From: Syngnathus acus
Taxonomy: Eukaryota; Chordata; Actinopteri; Syngnathiformes; Syngnathidae
Assembly (NCBI RefSeq): GCF_901709675.1
Contig: NC_051093.1
Location: forward strand, 5,477,053 to 5,541,052
Length of the DNA stretch: 64,000 nucleotides
Reading direction: 5' to 3'
Shown one piece after another: positions 38,043-49,496 of the stretch. How positions within the stretch are numbered: the first letter of the stretch is position 1; each line of letters starts with the position of its first letter. A model generated the notes under the pieces. The model was not told the origin of the DNA and made no database searches. It saw nothing but the letters and a program-made list of their open reading frames with translations. Both the position numbers and the translations under genes were made by a program.

Positions 38043-41000
38043 TCTCCTGACAGTGTCCCATCTAAGACCAAACAAGACTGTGAAAGCCCCTGAAGGACCA
38101 AGCAGATATTTAGAGACAGAAAGAAAGGGAGACGAGGGAGGGGGTCCGCACTATTCTGGAGAGGAAGACACCCGAAACAGGAGGTGAGAGGAGGGCAAAG
38201 GAGTAATGAAATGGCAACTACCTTTCTTCCTTAGCCGTCCTGCTGGAATATAGAAAGATCCAGTTACTCGTAGTAAGAGGGAGTTGTTGTTGTTTTTTTT
38301 TTTTTTCCAAATACAATCGTACTGGATTTGACTGTTGGGAATTAGAACAGCTCTCAACTGATAAATCAGGTAGTGGTGGGAAAATTGTTTCATGAACTCA
38401 CTTAAGTGATCCGGTGAACTTGAGCCCAGTGAGACATTTGAGTGTCACTTTGGGGTACTAAAGAGTTTTCCATTTCGAGTCAGTCGTAAGATGTGTCAAC
38501 TAAAAAACAAAACTTGGCGGTGTCCGAGTTCCCAACCCTCGACCGTTGCGGTACTCACTTCCGGTGGCGGAGCCGTCGCTGTTGGTGTCGGTCTTGTCAC
38601 TGGAAGAGAAAGGTAATGTCCGTGAGAAGTCGGCTCCCTGGTCCGGGGGGCAGCCCGCCATCATGCAGAGGCGCAGCAGGCCGCATCTGAGGGATCAACG
38701 GCCAGAGGGCAAGCACATTACAGTGCTCACTCTAAATGCAACACCGGACAGTAACGAGGCGTTTGCATCGCCTGCTTTGTGTCCGGAAAGCTCGCTAAAT
38801 GTCGTCATGAGCTAGTCTTTTCACGTAGGGGAGTATAAATACTTCAGGTACTGTGTAAATCTGCTATTCAAACCATAATGGAGACGAGATGGTCTTACGT
38901 GCTGTCACTGTCTGGCGCTCTGGTCAGGACGCTCTGGACCAGGCCGGTCAGGCTGGCGATCTGCTTCTCCATGGCCTCCATGCGCTCCAGACGATGATCC
39001 CTGTCGGAGGGTCCAATCTCAAGTCAACTTCAACATCATATAGGTGTTTTCACATTTGAGATGGTTTCAACAATCCTTAAAAAGCAATCTAGTCAAAAAC
39101 ATAGTGGGCCACAAATGGAGCCACAAATGGCATTCCTGCTGCTCTAGAGCCAACTCATACGCTTCAACCGACCTGCTGGCATCAGAATCTGGTCCGGACA
39201 GCGATGACCCAAAACCGGGTGTAGCCCTGCCCCCCTCCCCTGGTCCGGCGGTGAGGCAGAGAGGATCGGAGCCAGAGCTGGGTCTGGACTTGGGACTGTC
39301 TATGAACACAGAGGACACAGAGTCCTTGCGGAAGTTCTGCCTGACAGGTGAAGCCCGGTTGGGCGAGCCAGAGTACGTGTCTCTGTCCCGCAAGTGCATG
39401 TCGGGGATCTTCTGCGGGGACGAGGGCGCCATGCGAAAGCCCATGCCCAGTGTGGCCGAGTACGTGTCGGCGTATAGGGACCCCCCGGGCTTGTAGAGAG
39501 AATCGTCCAGCTCCCCCTGCAGGGCGGCGGCGGAGTACGTGCTGAGGGAGCGCACGGAGCCGCGGCGGTACAGGCCCGAGGACACGGGGAAACTGAAGGG
39601 GTCTCCGATGGCCGCCAGGGACTGCGTGGAGGCGATGCTGAGGCGGCCCTCGTGCATCAGGCTGTAGGGGTCCGCGTACAAAGACTCGTTCTTCATCAGC
39701 GCCAAATTCTTCGCCGAGACTTCCTCGTCCGGCTTGACGTCTCGCCGCTCCAGGATGGCGCTGGGCGAGGGCGAGAGGGCCGCGTTGGCCATGTGGGCTG
39801 CTGCCGCGGCAGCGTGGTGGGGGTGGCGCGCCTGCTCGTGGGGCGAGTGGGACCCGGCGAAGGAAGGCGGGCGGCCGCTGCTGTAGGAGAGGCGGGAGCG
39901 GGAAGGGGAGCCCGAAGAGCCCGAGGACGAGGGGAGCGTGTTGAGGCGGCGAGTCGGGGAGGAGTCACAGGACGAGTACACCATCTCCCTCTGAAATCAG
40001 GAAGCGGCCCTTGTTACCATGGAGACGCAACTGTCAGTAGTAAACGCCAACGTTAAAGACTGTCTTTCCATTTTAGCCGGCTTTTTGTGGCGCGTCATAA
40101 AGTGGCGCTCGACTCCCTTTATGGCCATCGAATGACAAACAATCATTTGTTATTGCATTTAACGCTTAACTCATTGCGCCTTTCTAGCCACAGTGCTCAC
40201 CGTGTTATCGGCAAATATAGGAGGCCGCCAAAAATGTCAACATACTTGCATAACTAATTAGAATATATTTGTTTGCCGGCAAACCGCAAAATTACACCTA
40301 AACACCCGCCTGTCATTATCACCCTTCAATGTATTGTTAATGGCAAGAAATGGCTAAGCAGGGTTTTGTGTTCAATAATTAAAACCAAAAAATATGTCTC
40401 CCTCAGGTCTTTCTTGATTGTCGCTGAGGCAGAAATGTAAAAACAAAAAAAGATACGCTTATTTTAACACGGCAACATTGTTGTCAACAGATGGTCTGCT
40501 GAAGATGGGAAACACATTTCCGGGAGGAATACCTGCTTAAATCACCAGTGAAGCAACAAAAACAACAACTTACAGAAAAAAAAAAAAAATGCTCATTAGT
40601 GCTGCATTAAAGGCTGAAAACGTTTTCTTTTAAACAAAGTGAATATAGCACATTGTGGCGATTCAAATGGGCCTTTGAGGGATTGTGATTTTTTTTCCTA
40701 CCAAAAATATGTGACCTACTGCATGTTTAGCCATGAAAAAAAAAATCCACACTACAGACTCCCCGCCCTCGCTCACCCGCAGGTCCCCGTTGGCCAGGTG
40801 GGCGGCGGCCGGGTAGGAGGCATAGATGGGCTCCTTGCGGTAGATCTTGATGACACTGCGGTCCTGGATGTCGCGCACGTCCTCCAGCTCGTAGAAGACG
40901 TTCCGCGCCTCGTCTTTGATGAGCACGGCCGTGTTGGGCGATTTGAGCATGCCGGCCGTCAACTTCTGCGGGAACATGTGCACGATGAGGGCGTGCAGCG

Positions 41001-44000
41001 TGTCCAGGCTGCTCAACTCGTGGGTGATGTGCACGCGGCGCGTCTCGTCGCCGTACTGCAGGAAGAGCACGCCTAAAAAAAAATAATAATAAAAACGGTA
41101 AATCACATTTATCATGTACCGTATACGCACATAATTCATAACACATTTCTCAACCCAGTTAACTATGATTAAACTCAAAATATACAAAACAAATTATCCT
41201 CATTTATCCACAGGGATGCTGCCACACCAATTTGATCTGACATTTTTTTTTTTCTTTCAAATGTGTCTTGACGCCTGACTAACCTGCATACTCATCTTGG
41301 TAGAGCACGGTCCAAACACACAAAAGAACACACAAAGCAAAGAAAGAACCAATTGTTAAAAGTCAGACATGTAGTGGTGCTGGAAAACCCAAAATGTGCA
41401 CACGCAAACCCAACCAAAGTAAAAAAAAAAGGAGGATGGACCAAGAAAAGACGCTGAGTGTGTGTGCGCTACATGCTCACCTGGAGAGCGTAGCTTATTC
41501 TGGCTAGCAGATCGCGACAGGGGCAGGCTCTGACGGAAGCGGTTCATCCTGTTAAAGCCGATAGGCACGTCGGCCTCGGACATGGTCTCCAGGGACTCTG
41601 CAGAGGCGAAGGACAGCTTGGTGGCCTGGTCGGCGAGCCCCGACTGGGTGGACTGGGAGTGGCGAGGGCTGCGGCTCTGCGAGAGTCAGACGACACAACC
41701 GTGAGGTGAGGAGAAGTCAGAAGAACACGAGGGAAGTACAAAACACAGCAGTCGGAGGATGTTCTTGAGCTTTGTGCCCTCATTCAAACTCCCCAGCTGC
41801 TGTAAATTGTACTTTTTTTTTTTTTTTTTTGGGAAGCTCATGTAAATCTGGCGCTGGCCGGCACACTGCGGATTCAGGGCAGCTGGGCCCCGAGCTCAAC
41901 GGAGCGGCTGGATGATGCTCTGGCACAGAGGTTCTCGTAATGAGCTCCCGCAAGCTCTGCTGCTTGTTTGGAAGAAACACCAATCTGGAGTCTTTTAACA
42001 TTGGACATCCTTGCCGCCTTATTTCACAGTATCGTTTCATTGGTGCATATTCAAACTCTATAATGTGTCCTATTTAGTATGTAAAAAGAAGAAAAGTCTT
42101 CCCAAGGGAGACTTTCACAAATGTTTTTCTCATTTATGTCAAGCAAAGTGAAAATAGTTTTAAGTAGCAATATTGGACCGCTATGAACCATCGCCAATGT
42201 TTAGCATCACAGAAAGTCAGTTACATTATTTATCCGTTTTGCCCGAAAGCAACTTTTCACTTGATACTCCCCTCTATCTATATTTATGTGTGCCGGCCTT
42301 CTGTCAGTGTGCATGCATAATTTAGCCTCACACACACACACACGATACAATAGTGTGATAGTGTTCAGCAGTTTGTAAGCGTGTGAAGAAACATGTTTGG
42401 AGCAATAAAAGCCGATGTGCTTTCTTTCTTCGCAGATCTTGTGGAGTGCGGGCCACAAGCTGACATTGAATTTAGCAAAAAGACTTTACGGTTTTAATAG
42501 AAACGTTTATCTGACTTCGAAAGTCGGCACAAAGCAGTCCTTTTCTATTGCTTTGTCAAATCAGGACGACTCAGAGGTTCTCACAGATGTCAATGTGATA
42601 TTTTTTCTTTTTCTTTTTTATTCTAGAGAGAGGAAAAGGGAAATAGCTACAGTGCTCCAAAGGTAGACAGCAAAACATGACATTTCTGTGTAGTCATTTT
42701 ATAGCATCAATAATGAATCATCAACTGAGCATCTTCCCCTGTTTTTTTTTTTGTTTTTTTTTTAAAGCAATGGACACATTTTCTATAAGTGAGCCCTGTT
42801 AGCGTTTAACCACACATGAATATTATTTATGAAGTCTGCTGATGTTCTGACACCTTGTCCGCCTATTTTGCAAATTTTTTTTTTATTATTGTTATTCCCT
42901 CTTGCTTCGACGCACTTTACACTTCCAAGAATCCTCTTTGTGCCTCATTTGTCATTTCTTGGTTTCGCCACCGTATACATTTGCTCTCTCTCCTCTGCAC
43001 ATAAATTGACTGACTGCGCCTCTCTCGCTATTCAGCCACCTTGGCGATTACTCTCAGGCCAATCTTCTGCCTGGACACACAATACCCCCGAGCGACCCCC
43101 TCCCCCTCCCCCTCGCTTCCTTCCCCCTTACAAGACAACTGAGGCGCCGTCAATTCATGGAGCAAACTGCTTCGCCGGGGAATAAACAGAAAAGAAAATG
43201 GTGCCCTGAAGACAATGGTGGGCCAGACATAAAGTAGTCGTTTTTATTAGCTTTTACCTGTCAATCAAATAATATCTAATCTAATACGTTTTAGAGGACT
43301 GCAATAAACGTTTACAAAGTCGATTTTACTGTTTTAATCTGAATCATGGCTGACATAAATTTTTATAGGCTAAAAGACTTTCTGGGGATTTCCCATGAAG
43401 CGACTAAACATGACAATAAAATGACACAAATTAACCAACTATGGAGAAGCCGCTCCAATGAGGAGATGGTCGAATGAAGGTTCGTCGAAGGTGAAGTGAG
43501 AAATGCAAAAAGCTAAGACATGAAAAGACAACGTTAAAAAAGTTGGTTGAAAATTGGCACGACGGCTTTTTGTAAATTGTTGCCATCGTAAAGTGAGTTG
43601 AATTGACGAGGTTGTCATCTGTAGAAGCTAAAGGCTATCATTAGGATTGCGAGCGGCACTCTAATTCCCATCAATCACTTTTGGAGTAAAATGCTGAGAG
43701 TGATAGATAAATTGCCGCGCATATCACTATGGGTCAAGGAACTCGGCTATTGATATTCACTGACATTTCCGCCCTGTCGCGCTGATAGCCGATGTGGAAT
43801 AGAAGGGTGTGTGTGTGTGTGTGTGTGTGGTGGTGGTGGTGGGGGTGCACAGAATATAAGCCCCTGGCTTTTTTTTTTTTTCTTATCCCCCATGCTCTCA
43901 CACATCAATAGTCGCATTGTTTAGCAAGAGCTCCTCCCTGCCAACTTCCACAAGAGACAACTGCCCACCGGGGGGATACTTGACTGTCGAAGCAGATGAT

Positions 44001-46810
44001 CAATATGTCTCAGCGACGAGTATTTCTTCTGCTGAGGTGTTCGTTAAAAAAAAAAAAAAAAATGTGGCCATGTGTGAGGTATAATAAATTCTCCAAGGCT
44101 GCACCCTGACACGACCACCTTCTATATACATATAATGTATATATGCATGAATGCGGGAGATTTGACGCTTGAGCAAACAGATAAACTGGAGGTCAAACAC
44201 TCATCTATCCAGTACATCACGCTCAAAGGTCACTCAAGTGACAGCCTTTATATCCTGTGAGCAAACAGATGGCCTAAGCCTCAGTTCAAATTGAAATGCG
44301 AGTGGTGTAACGAAAAAGAACATACACATACATATATATATATATATATATTCTTTTTTTTGGTCTGAAATTTGATAGGAAAACAGGCTGAAAAAGTTTG
44401 AGAAATGTTGATGCAGACGAATCCAAAATCAGACATAAACAAGCAAACACACAAACTCCTTGGTGGAGGTTTTCCTTTAATATGCAGCACTGACCTTAAA
44501 ACTCCAATAGTTGGGTTGTTGCTGCGGTGTTTCCAGTTGCACAGAAGAAAAAAAGAGAAGATAGTTTTAGTAAGTGCAATGAAATAAAATGTCAGCTCTC
44601 TGTCTGTCTCACTATACAAATAACGATTGTCTTGCACGTCCCGTCATACCGCCTCATATTGAGCAGGGGTGAATTCCCCCCATTAAAATATAATCAGTCC
44701 TGAATCACAAGCAGCCAGTCGCCCTCGAAATATACCGTGCGGATACTGAATTAAAAAAATAAGAAAGATTGGGCAGCGGTCATGAATTTTAAATCCCAAC
44801 CCTTATTCAAGCGCTTATTCTTTTTATCTGCAGGCGCTTCTGAGTAATCAGTCAGTCGCTGCGTATTAATAAATGCTGACGCACAAGTGACGTGGGTGGG
44901 GGCGTGGGAGGGGCAATCAATATTGGGTTTTAAGGTTTGTCTTTCACAATATTCACAACGAAGGACAATTTGGAGTCTTCAATAAACCTAATATGTTTGT
45001 TTTTGGATTGCGGTGGGGGCTAGGCCTTTTGCGCCGTTGTGGGAGTGAACAAACAAGCGGCTGCCCTCATTCCTTTTAAATTCAGCACAAGTGAGTCAAC
45101 CCGACTTGTCCACACATCTAATAATGAAATAAAGCGACGACAACAACAAGGGTCAGTGCAGAAAACTCTCCTGACACTCCATCAAGTGCGTTGTAAATAT
45201 TTACTCGTCTCTTGATGAGACAACTTTATTGACTCCATTTTGGCACGCAGCTGGAGCGAGTCAAGTCAAAGCCTCGTCCCCTTCCTTCTTTACGGCGCTA
45301 TCGGCAACAATTACCGACCGCGGTCTTCTGGGTTTGCATTTCCGCCCCACGGTGAACAGAAAGGAAGAATCTTCCGCAATTGTGCACCGAAGGCACAGAG
45401 CTGAGTGAGCTGGAGCACCGCATTACCTGACCAGCATGTAAAGCAGGCTGCACTCACTACTCCCCTTCCTGCACTGCATGTCGTCATCCCCCAGCAGCCC
45501 ACCAGCTACCGTCATTTGTACTTCTTCTATCTCTCACACACACACACACACACACAAACACACACATCGAAACTGCAACTGAATAGACTATCACTTCAAA
45601 AATGATAAAACAACACTGCATGTAGGCAGTCGGTGTTGTCTGGGTGTCGCCGCGACAACCAAAACAAACAACAGGTAGAGGACATGGACGCACACACATG
45701 TCGACACGCTTCAGTCCAGCCTCACCTGCACCCGTCCGCCGCTCCATTCATCCTCGCCCGTCCGTCAAGCGCAGCGAAGCGTCCGTGTCTCCTCTTCCTC
45801 CCTCATCGCACGTTATTTAATTCATTACATCAGCTGATCGGGACGCTTCTTTTTCGCCGGTGGCCTTCTGATTCTCGCCGCTGCGGGCTAATTGAACAGC
45901 GGCAACGGCGGCGGCGGCGGGCTTGCTTGACTGGTCGCAGAGCTGTACTCGCTCCAGCTCCTCCCTCCCTCCCTCCCTCTCTCGTCACTCTTCCCTCCTC
46001 CTCCACATGCGGGAGATGCAAGGCTTTTGCCGTGTCCTCAGTAGCACCCCTCGCCCTCCCTACACAAACACTAAAAGATGCGACGTGCACCTACGAATTT
46101 GTCATTCCCAGCACTTGGATAATTTGCAATTCCCGCTCGTCTGCGTTGCCCGACCTTTGCAACGTGATAGTCCCGCCATATGTGGACGGGGTTACCATGG
46201 CAACTATGGACTCCACCTGAATCGCTCCCGCCCTCCCTCTCTCTGTCTGTCTGTCAATGGCTCTTATAAAACAAAACCCTGTCGTTTGTGTACTTTTGAG
46301 ATCATTGTTGTAGTGGTGACTCAGGTTGAAATTTTTCACGGCTGAGAGCGTCGCTAAGCAAACTAGGCAAACAGGTTTGTGTTTAAATTTGATCAACACA
46401 TTTCATCTGAAAGACATAATTTCTGTTTGTATGTGCAAGTATGTATCGAAATCTAAAATGTTCATGTTTGGTGCTTACCTGTTCTCGAGCAGCCCTCTCC
46501 GAGCTTCCCCTCATGCTGGCGTGCGAGTGCGACGGCGACGGCGGGTTGTGGTGTTGATGTTGCAGCTGCTGCTGCTGGTACTTGCTCTTCAGGTGGTCCA
46601 TGAAGGCGTCCCGCTTGCGCTCCATGTCGGCCTTGTGTAGGTTGGTGAGCGCCTCCAGGCTCTGCGCCGCCGTCACCGTGTGCCGGTGCTCCGACGTGTG
46701 CACCAGGCCCACGTTGGAGAAGCGCCGGCCGCTGCTGCCCAGCGTCCGATACTCCCGCGGGTACTCCAGGTCATCCGTGGAGATCATGTGAGTGCCGCCG
46801 CGCTCTAGTT
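29373..46810 (-). CDS. srcin1: SRC kinase signalling inhibitor 1 (p140Cap/SNIP), 5' end not certain
   Basis: SRCIN1 is a scaffold that binds p130Cas, cortactin and Csk, restrains Src and acts at dendritic spines. Seventeen in-phase exons: 46479-46810, 41481-41676, 40777-41072, 39173-39990, 38899-39000, 38559-38599, 37528-37688, 36360-36535, 35410-35540, 35116-35263, 34716-35019, 34376-34640, 34050-34189, 33717-33866, 32689-33417, 31631-31744 and 29373-29852. Together they encode about 1526 residues. Recognisable blocks are EYPREYRTL, RRFSNVGLVHTSEHRHTV, GVLFLQYGDETRRVHITHE, IKDEARNVFYELEDVRDIQD, YADPYSLMHEGRL, RMEAMEKQIASLTGLVQS, SRLQMQLHLHGLQ (coiled coil), AAERDWEEKRASLTQYSA and ELTVPRYRTEKPSKS with a proline-rich stretch. 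The first listed exon starts in phase 1, so at least one coding exon lies upstream (candidates at 47455 and 63746). KIAA1217 is the alternative, but the N-terminal blocks fit SRCIN1. Confidence 0.95.
29853..31630 (-). other. srcin1 last intron
   Basis: A 1.8-kb intron containing a CTCF-like word at 30154 and AT-rich sequence. No exon was recognised. Confidence 0.5.
30154..30166 (+). promoter_or_regulatory. CTCF-like motif in the last srcin1 intron
   Basis: CCACTAGATGGCA matches the CTCF core (CCA-S-YAG-RK-GGCR). Confidence 0.35.
32689..33417 (-). CDS. srcin1: 729-bp srcin1 exon with a KIAA1217/SKT-like segment
   Basis: A phase 0-0 exon of 243 codons with no stop. It starts at an acceptor (TTTATAG|GGC) with GRPLRCIPHIMLTECPVRD and ends SSKKPPVPPKPLTSRQ|GTTCTT. 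It joins in phase to the exons on both sides. It contains YKRLDSLEETIRELENTL, a coiled-coil segment that resembles the paralogue KIAA1217, and a PPVPPKP SH3-ligand motif. I do not recall an equivalent in human SRCIN1, which is shorter here. It may be an ancestral exon kept in fish or an alternative cassette. Confidence 0.8.
35541..38558 (-). other. srcin1 mid-gene introns
   Basis: Three introns (35541-36359, 36536-37527, 37689-38558) separate the exons at 36360-36535 and 37528-37688. They contain AT-rich stretches (37180-37440) and the CA repeat at 38006. Nothing else was recognised. Confidence 0.5.
38006..38037. repeat. (CA)n microsatellite
   Basis: Sixteen or so perfect CA dinucleotides in a srcin1 intron. 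Confidence 0.9.
39173..39990 (-). CDS. srcin1: Largest srcin1 exon (tyrosine/serine-rich region)
   Basis: An 818-bp exon starting REMVYSSCDSSPTRRLN after a TTTCAG acceptor and ending PDSDASR across the junction. It carries repeated YADPYS / YADTYSA-type tyrosine motifs, ILERRDVKPDEE and RRGSVRSLSTYSAAAL. In mammals this region contains Csk/Src-regulated tyrosines and binding sites for partners. Dense serine/proline and high GC leave long open frames on the plus strand, which I treat as shadows. Confidence 0.92.
43807..43841. repeat. (GT)n(GGT)n microsatellite
   Basis: A GT repeat passing into GGT triplets and a G-run, in a srcin1 intron. Confidence 0.85.
44331..44351. repeat. (AT)n microsatellite
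   Basis: About ten TA dinucleotides followed by a T-run. Confidence 0.85.
45536..45567. repeat. (CA)n microsatellite, interrupted
   Basis: CA repeat with one AAA interruption. Confidence 0.85.
45780..46110. promoter_or_regulatory. GC-rich/polypyrimidine segment, candidate internal promoter
   Basis: A CpG-containing stretch with a GGC triplet run (45905-45922) and long TCC/CTCCCTCCC tracts (45955-46000). It lies 0.4-0.7 kb downstream (in srcin1 sense) of the 46479-46810 exon. The composition contrasts sharply with the AT-rich surroundings and resembles a CpG-island promoter, but no transcript start is visible. Confidence 0.3.
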
Positions 46811-47115
46811 CTGCGGCGGCGATGAACGGAGGAAGGAAGCGACCATGGTGGGAGAGATAAGGAGAAGCAGGTAGAGAAAGAAATGGGATGCGATGTTAGA
46901 TAGGAGGGCAGTTCCTGGCCCTAGTATTGATTCCAAAGTGCTGGCAAGGCAAGAAAAATGGTGAGCAAAGAGGAAAGGCTTTTGTAATGAATCAAAAGTG
47001 AACTTGTTTTGCTGCTTTGTCATCCTAAGCGCCATTAACGATTCTTGGCTTATGAAACAAACATCATATTTCTGCGATCACTGTCCACAACTCACTCCCT
47101 GACATACTTTAAACC

Positions 47116-47200
47116 GGAGGTCCTCAACCTTTATTGAGCCAAGGCACGTATTTTACAAAAGAAAAATCTCACGGCACACCAGCTAACCAAAGTGTCACCA
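47116..47200 (+). repeat. Possible interspersed repeat (DNA-transposon-like)
   Basis: The phrase GGAGGTCCTCAACCTTTATT ... AAGGCACG ... CACGGCACACC has the look of a widespread vertebrate/teleost nonautonomous repeat. No terminal repeats were confirmed. Confidence 0.3.
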
Positions 47201-47454
47201 AAACTACGTATTTTCTTTTCAATTTTAGTTTTTGCTATGTCATTTGCGAAATTAGTAACATCGGCTGGCGTAGAAGGATGAGCAAATATTCTTCATTCCA
47301 AATAAATATTTATATTCATTTGATGACGACGTCTGGAACAACTTTGAACCACTTAATGGACAGCACAGCTCAAAAACAACAAACAAATGGTAAAAACAAC
47401 AAACAAATACAAGGAAAGAAAAAAGAGTGATGGAATGTTTGCCGTGTAAGTTAC

Positions 47455-47487
47455 CTTGTTTGGGATAACAGGCCCTGCTGGCATGTG
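47455..47487 (-). CDS. srcin1: Candidate 33-bp srcin1 microexon
   Basis: A strong acceptor (TTTCTCTTGCAG) and donor (AAG|GTAACT) flank 33 bp, 645 bp upstream of the 46810 exon. The length is a multiple of three. In the phase required by the downstream exon it reads HASRACYPKQ without a stop. Inclusion or skipping would keep the frame. There is no homology support. Confidence 0.4.
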
Positions 47488-48017
47488 CTGCAAGAGAAAC
47501 ATGCCAAGGGGTTAATTCACGTGTTTGTGCACAAACGTGTGCAAACAAACACAGTGGCAACAGCAAAAAGCACTATTAGAATTAATAGCACTTTTCCAAC
47601 AATAACAATTAGGACATGCATAAATCATGTATTCACACGCACACACATATAAGAACACAGTTGACGACTATGAGTACATGAAAACACCTAATAGCACATT
47701 TAAGTTGTAGTTAACTGATAGCAGGTGGACACACAATCGATACACTGAAGGTTAATTGTCACACAAAAAACAGGTTGGATGAAGTGCATTAAAAAAATGG
47801 AGGAATAATTGAGTCTCTTCGGAGCCAAAGCCGCGTGCAGACTGCTAATGCGTGAAGAGCGCAGAATGTTGGTTATTAACCAAATCAAAAGTGACGGTTT
47901 CTGGCATGTGCAATATGTGCAACTGCACTGGGCGGGTTTGCTCGAAATTGCGGTGTGATTTATTTCTTCACTTATTTGCGTGAATCTCCTGTTCTTCGGC
48001 AGTTGTACCAGGATTTT

Positions 48018-48031
48018 GCGCCCCCTTGTGG
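48018..48031 (-). promoter_or_regulatory. CTCF-like motif
   Basis: On the minus strand CCACAAGGGGGCGC, the best CTCF-core match in the window. It lies upstream of the first certain srcin1 exon. Confidence 0.4.
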
Positions 48032-49469
48032 AAAGAGGAAGGCTGCGCAGCAATACAACCTCTAAGTAAAAGCGTAAATCGTACAGCTGAAATGAATCTT
48101 GAAATAAAAGCTTTATTTTCCTTCAAGCTTAAAGTTGTTTTGCTATTAATGGTAAGGCTTGGCAATTCGTTCGTTGCATAGCAATCCTGTAATCACATTT
48201 ACTGTGATTAAAACAAAATGTGATGCTCTCCTCTGGGCAAATCTTGAAATACAAGCGGTGAAGGACTGCAATTGCCCCACTTAGCCAGTCTATTTATCGT
48301 GCCCTGGTGTCCATTAGAGATGAAGTGATGATAAATAGAGGTGAAGCGGGCCGGCGGGTTGACAGCGTTAGCATCGAGCAGATATCCACTTTGCACTTCA
48401 TTAGCTCGTGGCGTGTTGGCTAACAAGTGGCCCAAATCAAGTGTCCCATCACAATGCTCTGCGAAAATGGAACCTTTGTATCACAACTTGAGAAGAAAAA
48501 AAATTCTGTATAACAATGCTCGTGCCGGCCTCTCGGTAGACAAGTCCTGAATGCAAGACAATAAGTTTGCCGCACAATTGCGAGACGTCTGACAAAACTT
48601 TGCGTAGAGTAGATAGAAGGCAGTGGTCTTTATAAGCTGCGTGGGTTGAGATAGCAAAGAATAGAAAAATGTGAATTCACGCTTCATGCTGGCGTCATTG
48701 GCGCCTCAATATATCTTCACATAAGCCTGCAGACAAAGCAAAGCCTGCGAAAAGAACATCGGCTGCAGAACTAAAAGGAGCAAAAAGAGTGGTAGCCTTG
48801 GGAATAGAGGAACAGCTAATGGAAACTGACGTAATGCTAACATGCTAACATATAGTGCTGTTAGTACAGTAATCATATCGACAGCAAAATAGCAACATGA
48901 GCACAGAAAACAGAACTGTATTCAATTAAAAAAAATCCCGTGTTAAGTACCATGACAAACGCAAACTGCACAACAGCTAACTTGCTAACAGTATGCTTAA
49001 AAACACACACTTGAAATCAACCTGAGTACAGAATGCTAACATTTGGTTTGCTAATATGTAGTAAGATAGCAACCTGAGTACAGAAAGCGTTAAGTTACAT
49101 ATGTCATCAAGGATTCTATTATTATGCTATGTGGACATTAGCTCAAATGCTAACACATAGCAAGATGGGTAGTGAAAATTCTGAGGGGATTTTGCTAAAG
49201 ATTTTAAGTCATTCCTTATCTTAAGTTACTATTTCACAATAGAAAAGCGAAACATTTTCTATTAGAACAATCATACATTATTCACTTAAAAGCTGAAACG
49301 GAGTTGTCCTTCTAACGTTATGGCCTGAAAGTGTATCGTGGTTATTCTCAACTTCTGACTTCACCAGTTGGCACTGCCTTCACCGTTGGAGAGACACGCA
49401 CACAGAATATGATCATGTATGCCGAGCCTCAAAGGTGGGTCATTTCAGTGAACTGAATTTCATCTCGTC

Positions 49470-49496
49470 AAGAAGACGCAGAAGAAGCGTCTTCTT
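49470..49496. repeat. Small inverted repeat
   Basis: AAGAAGACGC and GCGTCTTCTT form a perfect 10-bp stem with a 7-nt loop. No function is suggested. Confidence 0.5.

Larger units (their letters stand above)
41677..46478 (-). other. 4.8-kb srcin1 intron
   Basis: Holds a TG/GGT repeat (43807), an AT repeat (44331), a CA repeat (45536) and a GC/pyrimidine-rich segment (45780-46110). A poly(T) tract (41813-41830) lies near its 5'-most plus-strand end. No exon was recognised. Confidence 0.55.

Noticed and set aside
38600-38690. Possible extra srcin1 exon after a CCCTCAG acceptor
   Set aside because: No GT donor in a usable phase; the exons at 38899-39000 and 38559-38599 join directly in phase without it.
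39044-40056. Long plus-strand open frames opposite the 818-bp srcin1 exon
   Set aside because: Shadows of a conserved minus-strand coding exon with no independent homology.
45633-46220. 195-residue plus-strand open frame
   Set aside because: Low-complexity (Ser/Pro/Arg) translation of the GC/TCC-rich island; no homology or splice support.
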